A DNA stretch of 64,000 nucleotides from Pseudomonas fluorescens (GTDB taxonomy: Bacteria; Pseudomonadota; Gammaproteobacteria; Pseudomonadales; Pseudomonadaceae). The translations under genes were made by a program, and so were the position numbers. Location of the stretch: assembly GCF_001623525.1 (NCBI RefSeq), contig NZ_CP015225.1:5530501-5594500 (forward strand). The letters are read 5' to 3'. This document shows positions 41,034 through 51,200 of the stretch, in pieces; the first letter of the stretch is position 1; each line of letters begins with the position of its first letter. Below the pieces are notes generated by a model. That model searched no databases and was not told the origin of the DNA. It worked only from the letters and a program-made list of their open reading frames with translations.

Positions 41034-41858
41034 ATGGTGAGTCCTTACATGTCCCCCGTCGAGCGGGTGTGGTTCTACTGCTTGCGCACACTCTGCGGGC
41101 TGATTCTGTTGTTCCTGATCCTGCCGGTGCTGGTGATCATTCCACTGTCGTTCAACTCCGGCAGTTTCCTGGTGTACCCGCTGCAAGGCTTTTCGCTGCA
41201 GTGGTACCACGATTTCTTCGCCTCGGCCGAATGGATGCGAGCGCTGAAGAACAGCATCATCGTGGCCCCGGCGGCGACGTTGCTGGCGATGGTCTTCGGC
41301 ACGCTCGCGGCCATCGGCCTGACCCGTGGTGACTTCCCAGGCAAGGCGTTGGTGATGGCCCTGGTGATTTCGCCGATGGTGGTGCCGGTGGTGATCATTG
41401 GCGTGGCCAGTTACCTGTTTTTCGCCCCGCTGGGGATGGGCAACAGCTTCTTCTCGCTGATCGTGGTCCACGCCGTGCTGGGTGTACCGTTCGTGATCAT
41501 CACGGTGTCGGCGACCCTGCAGGGGTTCAACCACAACCTGGTTCGGGCTGCCGCCAGTCTTGGGGCTTCGCCACTGACGGCGTTTCGTCGGGTGACCCTG
41601 CCGTTGATCGCCCCGGGTGTGATCTCCGGCGCACTGTTCGCCTTCGCGACGTCGTTCGATGAAGTGGTGGTGACCCTGTTCCTGGCCGGCCCCGAGCAGG
41701 CAACCTTGCCACGGCAGATGTTCAGCGGCATCCGCGAAAACCTCAGCCCCACCATCGCGGCGGCGGCGACCCTGCTGATTGCCTTCTCGGTGATCCTGTT
41801 GCTGACCCTGGAGTGGTTGCGTGGGCGTAGCGAGAAGCTGCGTACTACCCAAGCCTGA
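41034..41858 (+). CDS. agtD: ABC transporter permease AgtD
   Basis: 274 residues, PotC-like, with six hydrophobic helices and the coupling loop VRAAASLGASPLTAFRRVTLP (about 175-194). It starts 13 bases after agtC. The stop is followed by a hairpin-forming REP half (41863-41890) that probably ends the operon. Confidence 0.92.
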   Translation: MVSPYMSPVERVWFYCLRTLCGLILLFLILPVLVIIPLSFNSGSFLVYPLQGFSLQWYHDFFASAEWMRALKNSIIVAPAATLLAMVFGTLAAIGLTRGDFPGKALVMALVISPMVVPVVIIGVASYLFFAPLGMGNSFFSLIVVHAVLGVPFVIITVSATLQGFNHNLVRAAASLGASPLTAFRRVTLPLIAPGVISGALFAFATSFDEVVVTLFLAGPEQATLPRQMFSGIRENLSPTIAAAATLLIAFSVILLLTLEWLRGRSEKLRTTQA

Positions 41859-41862
41859 CGAA

Positions 41863-41890
41863 TATGGGAGCGAGCAAGCTCGCTCCCATA
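41863..41890 (+). repeat. Single palindromic REP element after agtD
   Basis: TATGGGAGCGAG-CAAG-CTCGCTCCCATA: perfect 12-base arms. It is four bases after the agtD stop and could act as a 3' stabilising hairpin. Confidence 0.8.
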
Positions 41891-41997
41891 GGGCCTCATC
41901 CACAGGCTCCTTATCGCATTCATGGGCTGAATGGCAGACAACCTCCAATACCGAGCTATCCTTGTGCCAGCCCATACTCGAATAAGAGGCCGCGCAC

Positions 41998-43146
41998 ATG
42001 AGTCTTTCCTCATTCAAGATCGCCCATAAACTGATCACCGGTGCTGCTGCCATCGAGCAACTGGCGGCGGAGTTGACGCGCCTGGACGTCGACAACCCGC
42101 TGATCGTGACCGATGCGGCGTTGGTCAAGTCCGGCACCGTGGAACTGGCCTTGCAACATCTGGGCGGACGAGACTACGAGATTTTCGACCGGGTCATGCC
42201 GGACCCGGAAATCGCCATTGTCGAGGACTGCATGCAAGCCTATCGCGACGGTGGTCATGATGGCCTGATCGGTCTCGGCGGTGGCAGTGCCATCGACATT
42301 GCCAAGTGCGTGGGCGTCTATGCCGGGTACCACGGCGAGCTGCAGGATATGTTCGGCGTCGATCAGGTGCCGCGCAAAGGCCCGCCCATGATTGCCATCC
42401 CCACCACGGCCGGTACCGGTTCGGAAGTCACCAACGTGGCGATCCTTTCCGACAAGGCCGCACAGCTGAAAAAAGGCATTGTCAGCGATTATCTGTTGCC
42501 GGACGTGGCGCTGGTCAGTCCGCAGATGACCCTCACCTGTCCGCGCGGCGTCACGGCTGCCAGTGGCGTTGATGCGTTGGCACACGCCATCGAGGCCTAC
42601 CTGTCGCTCAATGCTTCGCCAATCACCGATGCCCTGGCCATCGGCGCAATCAAGCTGATCAGCCGCGCGCTGCCCAAGGCCTATGCCAACCCGGCTCACC
42701 TGCAAGCCCGGGAAGACATGGCCACGGCCAGCCTGATGGCCGGCATGGCATTCGGCAATGCCGGGGTGGGGGCGGTCCATGCACTGGCTTATCCATTGGG
42801 CGGGCGTTTTCACGTGTCCCATGGCGTCGCCAATGCTATGTTGCTGCCGTACGTCATGACCTGGAACAAGATGGCCTGTGTCGAGCGCATGCGTGACATC
42901 GCCGAGGCCATGGGCCTCAAGACCGCGCACCTGAGCGATCTTGAGGCGGCCGATGAGGCTGTGGAGGCGATGATTACGCTGTGTGCTGCCGTGGAAATAC
43001 CCCAAGGTCTCAGCAGCCTGGGCGTGACCGAGGACGTGATTCCATCCATGGCGGTGGAAGCGGCGGGAATAGAACGGTTGATGCGCAACAATCCACGCAA
43101 ACTGAGCGCCGCCGATATCGAGAAGATCTACCGCGCGGCGTATTGA
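41998..43146 (+). CDS. Iron-containing alcohol dehydrogenase
   Basis: 382 residues, group III Fe-ADH. The NAD-binding GLGGGSAIDIAK (about 95-106) and TTAGTGSE (about 139-146), and the metal region GVDALAHAIEAY with the Asp/His ligands (about 190-201) plus HVSHGVANAMLLP (about 268-280), are complete. It oxidises or reduces a primary alcohol or semialdehyde. Lying just after the agt genes, a role with 4-carbon or 5-carbon aldehydes is possible but unproven. It has its own leader, 139 bases after agtD. Confidence 0.88.
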   Translation: MSLSSFKIAHKLITGAAAIEQLAAELTRLDVDNPLIVTDAALVKSGTVELALQHLGGRDYEIFDRVMPDPEIAIVEDCMQAYRDGGHDGLIGLGGGSAIDIAKCVGVYAGYHGELQDMFGVDQVPRKGPPMIAIPTTAGTGSEVTNVAILSDKAAQLKKGIVSDYLLPDVALVSPQMTLTCPRGVTAASGVDALAHAIEAYLSLNASPITDALAIGAIKLISRALPKAYANPAHLQAREDMATASLMAGMAFGNAGVGAVHALAYPLGGRFHVSHGVANAMLLPYVMTWNKMACVERMRDIAEAMGLKTAHLSDLEAADEAVEAMITLCAAVEIPQGLSSLGVTEDVIPSMAVEAAGIERLMRNNPRKLSAADIEKIYRAAY

Positions 43147-43224
43147 TCGATTGCCACGGTGGGCGCGCCAAATCTTGAGGTATACAATGCGCGCCATCGT
43201 GATTTCGCTCAAAACAGGTGCGTC

Positions 43225-43899
43225 ATGCAGCCCTTCGCTATTGCTCCGTCGATTCTCTCTGCCGACTTCGCCCGCCTGGGCGAGGAAGTGGACAACGTTC
43301 TGGCCGCCGGGGCCGACATCGTGCACTTCGATGTCATGGACAACCACTACGTACCCAACCTGACCATCGGCCCGATGGTCTGCGCGGCGCTGCGCAAGTA
43401 CGGCGTCACCGCGCCGATCGACGCGCATTTGATGGTCAGCCCGGTGGACCGCATCGTTGGTGACTTCATCGAAGCCGGCGCTACCTACATTACTTTCCAC
43501 CCTGAAGCCACGCAGCACATTGACCGCTCCCTGCAATTGATCCGCGAAGGCGGTTGCAAGGCCGGCCTGGTGTTCAACCCGGCGACGCCCCTGGACGTGC
43601 TCAAGTACGTGATGGACAAGGTCGACATGATCCTGCTGATGAGCGTCAACCCTGGCTTCGGCGGGCAGAAGTTCATCCCGGGCACACTCGACAAGCTGCG
43701 CGAAGCCCGTGCGTTGATCGATGCCTCGGGGCGTGATATCCGCCTGGAAATCGACGGTGGTGTGAATGTAAAGAATATCCGTGAAATCGCCGCGGCCGGC
43801 GCCGACACGTTTGTCGCGGGTTCGGCCATCTTCAACGCACCGGACTACGAAGAGGTGATTGCACAAATGCGCGCCGAACTGGCCCTGGCGCGCCCATGA
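43225..43899 (+). CDS. rpe: Ribulose-phosphate 3-epimerase
   Basis: 224 residues from the ATG at 43225. Signatures: [42 protein letters not shown] and EIDGGVN (metal His and Asp included). It interconverts ribulose-5-P and xylulose-5-P. Its stop overlaps the gph start (ATGA). Confidence 0.97.
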   Translation: MQPFAIAPSILSADFARLGEEVDNVLAAGADIVHFDVMDNHYVPNLTIGPMVCAALRKYGVTAPIDAHLMVSPVDRIVGDFIEAGATYITFHPEATQHIDRSLQLIREGGCKAGLVFNPATPLDVLKYVMDKVDMILLMSVNPGFGGQKFIPGTLDKLREARALIDASGRDIRLEIDGGVNVKNIREIAAAGADTFVAGSAIFNAPDYEEVIAQMRAELALARP

Positions 43900-44714
43900 G
43901 CGGTTTCGAGCAGCTGTTCCCCGGCAGCTTGCCACGTCTGGTGATGTTCGACCTCGATGGCACATTGGTCGATTCGGTCCCGGACCTCGCGGCGGCGGTG
44001 GACACGATGCTGCTCAAGCTTGGACGCCCGCCTGCCGGCCTCGATTCGGTACGCCACTGGGTCGGCAATGGCGCGCCGATGCTGGTGCGCCGGGCCCTGG
44101 CCAATGACATCGATGCCCAAGGTGTCGATGATGCCGAGGCCGAGCGGGCGCTGGCGTTGTTCAATGAAGCCTACGAAGACAATCACCAACTGACGGTGGT
44201 CTACCCCGGCGTGCGTTCCACCCTCAAGTGGCTGCAAAAGCAGGGCGTGGAAATGGCCCTGATTACCAACAAACCGGAGCGCTTCGTTGCGCCGTTGCTG
44301 GACCAGATGAAAATCGGCCGCTATTTCCGCTGGATCATTGGCGGCGATACCTTACCGCAGAAAAAGCCTGATCCGGCCGCGCTGTTTTTCGTGATGAAAA
44401 TGGCCAACATCCCGGCCTCTCAATCCTTGTTCGTCGGCGACTCGCGCAGCGATGTGCTGGCGGCCAAGGCGGCAGGGGTCAAATGTGTGGCACTGAGTTA
44501 CGGCTACAACCACGGCCGCCCAATCGCCGAAGAATGTCCTGCCCTGGTAATCGACGATTTGCGCCTGTTAATTCCCGGTTGCCTGGACCCGGCCGCTGAG
44601 ATAACGTTGCCCGACGCTGTTCAATCCTCTTCTGGAAACGCCATCGTGGTGGTCACTCGCAAACTCTGGATGAAAGTCATGAAGGCCCTGGCCCGCTGGC
44701 GTTGGCGCACCTGA
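43896..44714 (+). CDS. gph: Phosphoglycolate phosphatase; C-terminal tail doubles as trpE leader peptide
   Basis: 272 residues. HAD motifs: [15 protein letters not shown] (nucleophile Asp about 19), ITNKP (about 123) and [16 protein letters not shown] (about 170-185). It removes phosphate from 2-phosphoglycolate. The HAD core ends near residue 225-230, followed by a tail closing in [14 protein letters not shown]. That ending matches the trp leader peptide upstream of trpG at codon level (18 identical bases across the Trp codons). The gene therefore seems to encode the trpE leader in its last codons, by read-through or by internal initiation at 44670 or 44679. It is overlapped with rpe and lies 70 bases before trpE. 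Confidence 0.93.
   Translation: MSGFEQLFPGSLPRLVMFDLDGTLVDSVPDLAAAVDTMLLKLGRPPAGLDSVRHWVGNGAPMLVRRALANDIDAQGVDDAEAERALALFNEAYEDNHQLTVVYPGVRSTLKWLQKQGVEMALITNKPERFVAPLLDQMKIGRYFRWIIGGDTLPQKKPDPAALFFVMKMANIPASQSLFVGDSRSDVLAAKAAGVKCVALSYGYNHGRPIAEECPALVIDDLRLLIPGCLDPAAEITLPDAVQSSSGNAIVVVTRKLWMKVMKALARWRWRT
44670..44714 (+). promoter_or_regulatory. trpE leader peptide coding region (in frame within gph end)
   Basis: 14 codons [14 protein letters not shown] with two Trp codons between Arg codons (CGC TGG CGT TGG CGC). The sequence at 44691-44708 is identical to 48525-48542 ahead of trpG. The stop lies 10 bases before a GC hairpin (44725-44738), the same spacing as at trpG. Attenuation of trpE and trpGDC is known in P. 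putida; the peptide assignment here is from sequence comparison. Confidence 0.75.
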
Positions 44715-44724
44715 TGTGATCCCG

Positions 44725-44750
44725 GCCGGTTATCCGGCGCGTTTGCATAC
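44725..44750 (+). terminator. Putative trpE attenuator
   Basis: GCCGG-TTAT-CCGGC stem followed by GCGTTTGCAT, 10 bases after the leader stop. A weak terminator by itself; the competing antiterminator with the Trp-codon segment could not be established by eye. Confidence 0.45.
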
Positions 44751-44784
44751 CTGACTGTCAGCTCCTCTTGCCACGAGGCACTCC

Positions 44785-46266
44785 ATGAACCGCGAAGAAT
44801 TCCTGCGTCTAGCCGCTGCCGGCTACAACCGCATCCCCCTTGCCTGTGAAACCCTGGCTGACTTCGACACGCCGCTGTCGATCTACCTCAAGTTGGCCGA
44901 CCAGCCCAACTCCTACTTGCTCGAATCGGTGCAGGGCGGTGAGAAATGGGGCCGTTATTCCATCATCGGCCTGCCGTGCCGCACGGTGCTGCGGGTCCAT
45001 GACCATCGCGTCAGCGTGACCCACGACGGTGTCGAAATCGAAAGCCTCGAAGTCGAAGACCCGCTGGCGTTCGTCGAAACCTTCAAGGCCCGCTACAACG
45101 TGCCGACCATCCCCGGCCTGCCGCGCTTCAACGGTGGCCTGGTGGGGTATTTCGGCTACGACTGCGTGCGTTACGTGGAAAAACGCCTGGGCACCTGCCC
45201 GAACCCCGATCCGCTGGGCGTGCCGGATATTTTGCTGATGGTGTCCGACGCGGTCGTCGTTTTCGACAACCTCGCCGGCAAGATGCACGCCATCGTCCTG
45301 GCCGATCCGTCCCAGGAAGATGCCTACGAGCAAGGCCAACAAAGCCTGCAAGCACTGTTGGAAAAGTTACGTCAGCCGATCGCTCCGCGTCCCGGCCTGG
45401 ACTTCAGCAAGCAGTCGGCGACCGACCCGGTGTTTCGTTCCAGTTTCACCCAGGACGATTACGAACGGGCCGTCGATACCATCAAGGAGTACATCCTCGC
45501 GGGTGACTGCATGCAGGTAGTGCCGTCGCAACGGATGTCCATTGACTTCAAGGCGGCGCCGATCGATCTCTATCGGGCGCTGCGCTGTTTCAACCCGACG
45601 CCCTACATGTACTTCTTCAACTTCGGCGACTTCCATGTCGTGGGCAGTTCGCCGGAAGTGCTGGTGCGGGTCGAAGACAACCTGATCACCGTACGGCCGA
45701 TCGCCGGCACTCGCCCCCGTGGCGCTACGGAGGAAGCTGACCGGGCCTTGGAAGAGGATCTGCTGTCGGACGACAAGGAAATCGCCGAGCACCTGATGCT
45801 GATTGACCTGGGGCGCAACGACACCGGGCGGGTCTCGGAAATCGGCTCGGTGAAGCTCACCGAGAAGATGGTCATCGAGCGCTATTCCAACGTGATGCAC
45901 ATCGTCTCCAACGTCACCGGCCAGTTGAAGGCCGGGCTGACGGCGATGGACGCCTTGCGGGCGATCCTGCCAGCGGGCACCTTGTCTGGCGCGCCGAAAA
46001 TCCGCGCGATGGAAATCATCGACGAGCTGGAGCCGGTCAAGCGGGGCGTGTACGGCGGGGCCGTGGGTTACTTCGCCTGGAACGGCAATATGGACACTGC
46101 CATTGCCATTCGCACTGCCGTCATCAAGAACGGCGAACTGCACGTACAGGCCGGCGGCGGTATCGTCGCCGACTCGGTGCCGGCGCTGGAGTGGGAAGAA
46201 ACCCTGAACAAGCGCCGGGCCATGTTCCGCGCCGTGGCGCTGGCCGAGCAGACTTCGAACGATTGA
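44785..46266 (+). CDS. trpE: Anthranilate synthase component I
   Basis: 493 residues. The N-terminal regulatory part has the Trp-binding [15 protein letters not shown] element (about 50-64). The chorismate-binding domain shows [31 protein letters not shown] and [12 protein letters not shown]. It makes anthranilate from chorismate with the glutaminase TrpG encoded 2.4 kb downstream. Likely regulated by attenuation via the leader at the end of gph. A GAGG ribosome site precedes the ATG by about six bases. Confidence 0.97.
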   Translation: MNREEFLRLAAAGYNRIPLACETLADFDTPLSIYLKLADQPNSYLLESVQGGEKWGRYSIIGLPCRTVLRVHDHRVSVTHDGVEIESLEVEDPLAFVETFKARYNVPTIPGLPRFNGGLVGYFGYDCVRYVEKRLGTCPNPDPLGVPDILLMVSDAVVVFDNLAGKMHAIVLADPSQEDAYEQGQQSLQALLEKLRQPIAPRPGLDFSKQSATDPVFRSSFTQDDYERAVDTIKEYILAGDCMQVVPSQRMSIDFKAAPIDLYRALRCFNPTPYMYFFNFGDFHVVGSSPEVLVRVEDNLITVRPIAGTRPRGATEEADRALEEDLLSDDKEIAEHLMLIDLGRNDTGRVSEIGSVKLTEKMVIERYSNVMHIVSNVTGQLKAGLTAMDALRAILPAGTLSGAPKIRAMEIIDELEPVKRGVYGGAVGYFAWNGNMDTAIAIRTAVIKNGELHVQAGGGIVADSVPALEWEETLNKRRAMFRAVALAEQTSND

Positions 46267-46291
46267 AAACCCTTCGACAACTCGATCAGTG

Positions 46292-46381
46292 TGTGGGAGC
46301 GAGCTTGCTCGCGATGAGGCCGTCATATTCAACCAACCAGTTGACTGACAGTCCGCTATCGCGAGCAAGCTCGCTCCCACA
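46292..46381. repeat. Paired inverted REP elements
   Basis: Perfect 24-base inverted copies at 46292-46315 and 46358-46381 (cores GGGAGCGAGCTTGCTC and GAGCAAGCTCGCTCCC) between the convergent trpE and estA. Confidence 0.87.
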
Positions 46382-46392
46382 GGTTTTCTCGA

Positions 46393-48300
46393 TCAGAAGT
46401 CCAGGCTGACGCCCAGGCTTACCCCTTGCTGGGTCATGTCATCATCCTTGCGCAGTGTATAACCACCCCGTAGCGCTAAGTCGTTGGTCAACTTGTGGCT
46501 GACCCCCAGGCTCAGGCGATTAAGGTGGCTCTGTGGCGTGTAGCCTTCCAGTGTGAAGTCGTTGGCCGGCAGGCTGTTGAGGGCAATGTTCACCTTTTGC
46601 GTGTCGTCTTCGTACTCGCGTTCGTGGGCATACTCGCCAAACACCTGGGTCTGGCGGGTGATGTTGTATTTGCCCTGCAAGCCAATGCCCAGGCGTTTCG
46701 AGTCGCGGGTCTGGTCATCGAAGGTCAGGGCCGTGGAGCGGTTGCTCTTTTCCGAGTAGCCGTCGACTTCCACCTTCGCATAGTCAGCGCTGATAAACGG
46801 CGAGAGGTGCCATTCGCTGCCCGGTTGGGCAATGTCGTAGCCCACTCGCGTGCTAAATGCCCAGAGATGGCCGTCGGTGTCGCCTTTCTCCTGCGCTTCG
46901 TTGACGCCCAGGTCGAACTTGCGCTCCAGGTTGTCGTAGTCGAGCTTGCCGCCGGTCAGTGCCGCATCGGCCCACCAGCGGTTTTGCTGGAACTGGGCGA
47001 AAGCGGTCGCCAGGTAGCTATTGAGTTTGTACTTCGAATCGTTGTGGCCTGCTTCCATGTCCTGGCGGTAGAGGCCGGCGGCGACACCTACGCGCCACGC
47101 GTCGTTGAGGCGATAGCTGCCGCCAATGTTCAGGCTGTAGCCACTGCCATCGGCGCTGGCGCCGCTGTCCTGGCTGTCCATGTCCAGATGCTGACCACCG
47201 CCGGCCACGATGGCCCGCCACTGACCGACGGCCTGCCAGTTCTCCCAGTCCGATTGCCACTGGCTGCGTAACTCGTCCTGGTGAGCGCGCAGGGTCGAGT
47301 GGGCCATTTCCGGCAGCAACGTCAGCTCCCATGGTGCCGCGAGCAGGGAATAGGCGTAGTCGGCGATCAGTTTCTGTCCGGCTTCAGTCGGATGGACCGC
47401 GTCGTTGTAGATCAGCTTGGTGGGATCAGGCGTGGCGCTGTTGATGCCGTAGGTGGCGTTTTCGGTGCAGCCATTGCCAGTGAAGCAGGTCGCGGTGAGG
47501 TTCTCACCGATGGCGAGGCCGAATCTTGCCGGGTCGGCGAAGCTTTCCTTGAGCAACAGCGGAATGTTCAATGGAATGATTTCAGCGTCGATGCCTTGCA
47601 GTCGCGTGATCAGCTGTTGGTTGAACTGGTTGCCCAGTTGCGAAAAGAAGTCTTGCGAAGGGCTGCCGTTGAGGAAGGGCGTCAGGCCCAGGTCGGGTAA
47701 CAGCCAGACCATCACATAGCGGGCTCCGGCCGTTTGCAGCGCCTGGACACTGCTGGCCAGACGGTCCGCGGCTTTACTCGCTTGCTCGGGGGTCAGCACT
47801 AGGCCTTGTAGGAAGTCGTTGCCACCACCGGAAATGTAATACAGCGCATTTGGATCGGCGCGCAGGCCATTGGACTGCAGGTAGCCAGGACGGCTGCGCT
47901 CGCCGGTGTCGGACACGCCGGTAATCGATTCGAGGATCTGGGCGGTGCGATAACCGCCCACCGCCCAGTTGTTGCCGTCCGCCAGCCCCTGGTCGGCGCG
48001 GACCGCCGAAGTGGAAGCGGCAGTCTCGTCGGCGGAATAACCCAGGCGCCCACCGAGCAACTGGGTGGAGTTGGCGGAGTAGGCCTCGCCGCTGCCGTCG
48101 GTATAGATCGGACCGGTTCGGTTGGTGTAACGCTCGGTCGAGCCGGGCGGACCATTCGGGTCGGCGAACTGGCCGGCGTCGTTGAGGCTGTCGCCGAACA
48201 CGATGAACTTGGAATAAGGGTTGGGGGCGGCGCTCGCCTGGGCGCAGGCCATCGCCAGCAGGCAACCGGCAATCGGTACGAACAACGTCTTCTTTATCAT
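46393..48300 (-). CDS. estA: GDSL-type autotransporter esterase
   Basis: 635 residues from the ATG at 48300. Signal peptide 1-24; GDSL block FGDSLNDAG with nucleophile Ser38; GGGND (about 158) and DAVHPTEAG (about 302) complete the SGNH set. The C-terminal autotransporter beta barrel (about 350-635) ends in the classical terminal Phe (GVSLDF). The passenger stays on the cell surface and hydrolyses short-chain esters; in P. aeruginosa EstA affects rhamnolipid production and motility. In P. putida the same gene also sits between trpE and trpG. Confidence 0.95.
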   Translation of the reverse strand: MIKKTLFVPIAGCLLAMACAQASAAPNPYSKFIVFGDSLNDAGQFADPNGPPGSTERYTNRTGPIYTDGSGEAYSANSTQLLGGRLGYSADETAASTSAVRADQGLADGNNWAVGGYRTAQILESITGVSDTGERSRPGYLQSNGLRADPNALYYISGGGNDFLQGLVLTPEQASKAADRLASSVQALQTAGARYVMVWLLPDLGLTPFLNGSPSQDFFSQLGNQFNQQLITRLQGIDAEIIPLNIPLLLKESFADPARFGLAIGENLTATCFTGNGCTENATYGINSATPDPTKLIYNDAVHPTEAGQKLIADYAYSLLAAPWELTLLPEMAHSTLRAHQDELRSQWQSDWENWQAVGQWRAIVAGGGQHLDMDSQDSGASADGSGYSLNIGGSYRLNDAWRVGVAAGLYRQDMEAGHNDSKYKLNSYLATAFAQFQQNRWWADAALTGGKLDYDNLERKFDLGVNEAQEKGDTDGHLWAFSTRVGYDIAQPGSEWHLSPFISADYAKVEVDGYSEKSNRSTALTFDDQTRDSKRLGIGLQGKYNITRQTQVFGEYAHEREYEDDTQKVNIALNSLPANDFTLEGYTPQSHLNRLSLGVSHKLTNDLALRGGYTLRKDDDMTQQGVSLGVSLDF

Positions 48301-48461
48301 GGGAAAGTCCGTTTTTATCTTATTTTTGTTAGAAAACGAAACGACAGTACCAAAAACTTCCGGCATTTTGCCATCCATCTTGAACGTCGCGATTGTTTCA
48401 AAGCCCTTCGGGATCGCCCATATTGCGTGCTCCGCCCAGCTAAGCTACTGTGCCGGGACGT
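48301..48461. other. Divergent estA/trp leader intergenic region
   Basis: AT-richer DNA with the estA leader on one side. A candidate promoter for the trpGDC leader, TTGCGT-17-TACTGT (48423-48451), lies on the other; its start would fall so near the ATG at 48462 that the shorter leader (ATG 48510) is more likely. Confidence 0.35.
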
Positions 48462-48548
48462 ATGAACGAGACTTTCCCTGTGTCGATTGTCAGCAAACTT
48501 CTGGATCAAATGATCAAGGCACACGCCCGCTGGCGTTGGCGCGCCTGA
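48462..48548 (+). promoter_or_regulatory. trpGDC leader peptide
   Basis: A small frame encoding 28 residues from ATG 48462 or 12 residues (MIKAHARWRWRA) from ATG 48510. It has the same Arg-Trp-Arg-Trp-Arg run as the gph tail. Alignment IVSKLLDQMIKAHARWRWR versus [19 protein letters not shown] shows that the two leaders are related over at least 19 residues. The hairpin starts 10 bases after the stop. Confidence 0.75.
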
Positions 48549-48558
48549 ACATTCTCCG

Positions 48559-48595
48559 CCGGCTTCGCCGGACCTGTACCGATTTGCCTTCTTTA
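48559..48595 (+). terminator. Putative trpGDC attenuator
   Basis: CCGGC-TTC-GCCGG stem followed by ACCTGTACCGATTTGCC and a T-rich stretch. Position relative to the leader stop equals that at trpE. Confidence 0.45.
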
Positions 48596-48711
48596 CCCGC
48601 TTGTAGAGCCGCTTCGCAGGGGCATCACTTGCCTCGCCAAGCGCAGCAGCGTGCGGGTCATTCTCTGAAGGCTGTATTTAAAGTCAGTGAATTCAATAGG
48701 TCGCTTACGCC

Positions 48712-49305
48712 ATGTTGCTGATGATCGATAACTACGACTCTTTTACCTACAACGTTGTGCAGTACCTCGGCGAGCTGGGCTCCGAGGTCAAGGTCGTGCG
48801 CAACGACGAATTGACCATCGCCGAAATCGAAGCCCTCAAGCCTGAGCGCATCGTGGTTTCGCCCGGCCCATGCACGCCGACCGAAGCGGGCATTTCCATC
48901 GACGCCATCAAGTATTTCGCCGGCAAGCTGCCGATCCTCGGTGTCTGCCTGGGGCACCAGTCGATCGGCCAAGCGTTCGGCGGCGACGTGGTACGCGCCC
49001 GACAAGTCATGCACGGTAAGACTAGCCCGGTATTCCACGAGGACAAGGGCGTGTTCGAGGGGCTGAATCATCCGCTTACCGTAACCCGCTACCATTCCCT
49101 GGTGGTCAAGCGCGAAACTCTGCCCGACTGTCTGGAGTTGACGGCCTGGACCCAGTTTGAAGATGGCTCGGTCGATGAAATCATGGGCCTGCGCCACAAG
49201 ACGCTGAATATCGAGGGTGTGCAATTTCATCCCGAGTCTATTCTCACCGAACAGGGCCACGAACTGTTCGCCAACTTCCTCAAACAAACCGGCGGCACGC
49301 GCTAA
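48712..49305 (+). CDS. trpG: Anthranilate/aminodeoxychorismate synthase glutaminase
   Basis: 197 residues. Class I glutamine amidotransferase: [10 protein letters not shown] at the N-terminus, nucleophile Cys79 in [15 protein letters not shown] and the His-Glu pair in VQFHPESIL (about 168-176). It supplies ammonia to TrpE and probably also to PabB. First gene of trpGDC, spaced 9 bases from trpD. Confidence 0.97.
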   Translation: MLLMIDNYDSFTYNVVQYLGELGSEVKVVRNDELTIAEIEALKPERIVVSPGPCTPTEAGISIDAIKYFAGKLPILGVCLGHQSIGQAFGGDVVRARQVMHGKTSPVFHEDKGVFEGLNHPLTVTRYHSLVVKRETLPDCLELTAWTQFEDGSVDEIMGLRHKTLNIEGVQFHPESILTEQGHELFANFLKQTGGTR

Positions 49306-49314
49306 GGACTTTTC

Positions 49315-50364
49315 ATGGATATCAAGACAGCCCTGAGCCGTATCGTCGGCCATCTCGACCTGAGCACCGACGAGATGCGCGACGTGATGCGCGAAATCAT
49401 GACCGGCCAATGCACGGATGCACAGATCGGCGCGTTCATGATGGCCATGCGCATGAAGAGTGAGAGCATCGATGAAATCGTGGGTGCGGTTTCGGCGATG
49501 CGTGAGCTGGCGGACAAGGTCGAACTCAAGACGCTGGACGGTGTGGTGGATGTGGTCGGTACCGGCGGTGACGGCGCCAATATCTTCAACGTTTCCACGG
49601 CCTCGTCGTTTGTCGTCGCGGCGGCCGGTTGCACCGTTGCCAAACATGGCAATCGGGCAGTTTCCGGCAAGAGCGGCAGTGCCGATCTGCTGGAGGCAGC
49701 GGGCATTTACCTGAACCTGACGCCGGTCCAGGTGGCACGCTGTATCGATAACGTCGGCATCGGTTTCATGTTTGCCCAGACCCACCATAGCGCCATGAAA
49801 CACGCCGCCGCGCCGCGCCGCGAGCTGGGGCTGCGTACGCTGTTCAACATGCTCGGCCCGCTTACGAATCCGGCCGGCGTGAAACATCAGGTAGTCGGTG
49901 TGTTCAGCCAGGCGTTGTGCCGGCCATTGGCTGAAGTCTTGCAACGCCTGGGCAGCAAGCACGTGCTGGTGGTCCATTCGAAGGATGGACTGGATGAGTT
50001 CAGCCTGGCGGCGCCTACATTCGTGGCCGAGCTAAAAAATGATCAGATCAGCGAGTATTGGGTCGAACCTGAAGACCTCGGTATGAAGAGCCAGAGCCTG
50101 CACGGGCTGGCAGTCGACAGCCCGGCTCAATCGCTGGAGCTGATTCGTGATGCCCTGGGGCGTCGCAAGACCGAGAATGGCCAGAAAGCCGCTGAGATGA
50201 TCGTGCTCAATGCCGGTGCCGCGTTGTACGCCGCCGACCACGCCAGCAGCCTCAAGCAAGGCGTGGAGCTGGCCCATGATGCGCTGCACACTGGGCTGGC
50301 CAGGGAAAAGCTCGAAGAGTTGGGTGCATTTACCGCTGTATTCAAAGTGGAGAACGAAGGATGA
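49315..50364 (+). CDS. trpD: Anthranilate phosphoribosyltransferase
   Basis: 349 residues. The PRPP loop [15 protein letters not shown] (about 80-94), [19 protein letters not shown] (about 107-125) and [17 protein letters not shown] are complete. It attaches phosphoribose to anthranilate. Its stop overlaps the trpC start (ATGA). Confidence 0.97.
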   Translation: MDIKTALSRIVGHLDLSTDEMRDVMREIMTGQCTDAQIGAFMMAMRMKSESIDEIVGAVSAMRELADKVELKTLDGVVDVVGTGGDGANIFNVSTASSFVVAAAGCTVAKHGNRAVSGKSGSADLLEAAGIYLNLTPVQVARCIDNVGIGFMFAQTHHSAMKHAAAPRRELGLRTLFNMLGPLTNPAGVKHQVVGVFSQALCRPLAEVLQRLGSKHVLVVHSKDGLDEFSLAAPTFVAELKNDQISEYWVEPEDLGMKSQSLHGLAVDSPAQSLELIRDALGRRKTENGQKAAEMIVLNAGAALYAADHASSLKQGVELAHDALHTGLAREKLEELGAFTAVFKVENEG

Positions 50365-51197
50365 GCGTGCCAACGGTTCTGGAAAAAATTCTGGCTCGCA
50401 AGACTCAGGAAGTGGCCGAGCGCAGCGCTCGGGTCAGTCTGGCCGAGTTGGAAAGCCTGGCGCGTACAGCGGATGCGCCGCGCGGCTTTGCCCAGGCTCT
50501 GATCGATCAGGCCAAGAAAAAACAGCCGGCGGTGATTGCTGAAATCAAGAAGGCATCCCCCAGCAAGGGCGTGATTCGTGAACACTTCGTCCCGGCCGAG
50601 ATCGCGCGAAGCTACGAGAAGGGCGGTGCTACCTGCCTCTCGGTGCTGACCGACGTCGACTTTTTTCAAGGCGCTGACGACTACCTGAAACAGGCGCGGG
50701 CGGCATGCAAGCTGCCAGTGATCCGCAAGGATTTCATGATCGACCCGTACCAGATCGTCGAGGCGCGTGCGCTGGGCGCCGACTGCGTGCTGTTGATCGT
50801 TTCCGCCTTGGACGACGTGAAAATGGCCGAGCTGGCGGCCGTTGCCAAAAGCGTCGGGCTGGATGTCCTGGTGGAAGTCCACGACGGTGACGAGTTGGAA
50901 CGAGCCCTGAAAACCCTCGATACCAAACTGGTCGGCGTGAACAATCGCAATCTGCACACTTTTGAAGTGAGCCTGGAAACCACTCTGGACCTGTTGCCGC
51001 GCATTCCGCGCGATCGCTTGGTCATCACCGAAAGCGGTATCCTCAACCGGGCCGATGTCGAGCTGATGGAAGTCAGCGATGTGTATTCGTTCCTGGTGGG
51101 CGAAGCGTTCATGCGCGCCGAAAACCCGGGTGTGGAATTGCAGCGACTGTTTTTTCCTGAACGAGGCCTGCCGGTGAGCGGCTCGACGCTGGACTGA
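50361..51197 (+). CDS. trpC: Indole-3-glycerol phosphate synthase
   Basis: 278 residues. A TIM barrel with [16 protein letters not shown] (about 58-73), [20 protein letters not shown] and [13 protein letters not shown]. It is monofunctional, without a TrpF domain. It closes the indole ring of indole-glycerol-phosphate. Last trp gene of this cluster. Confidence 0.97.
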   Translation: MSVPTVLEKILARKTQEVAERSARVSLAELESLARTADAPRGFAQALIDQAKKKQPAVIAEIKKASPSKGVIREHFVPAEIARSYEKGGATCLSVLTDVDFFQGADDYLKQARAACKLPVIRKDFMIDPYQIVEARALGADCVLLIVSALDDVKMAELAAVAKSVGLDVLVEVHDGDELERALKTLDTKLVGVNNRNLHTFEVSLETTLDLLPRIPRDRLVITESGILNRADVELMEVSDVYSFLVGEAFMRAENPGVELQRLFFPERGLPVSGSTLD

Positions 51198-51200
51198 TCC

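Noticed and set aside
42010..43965. 651-codon open frame opposite the Fe-ADH, rpe and gph start
   Set aside because: Runs across three sense genes, no motif.
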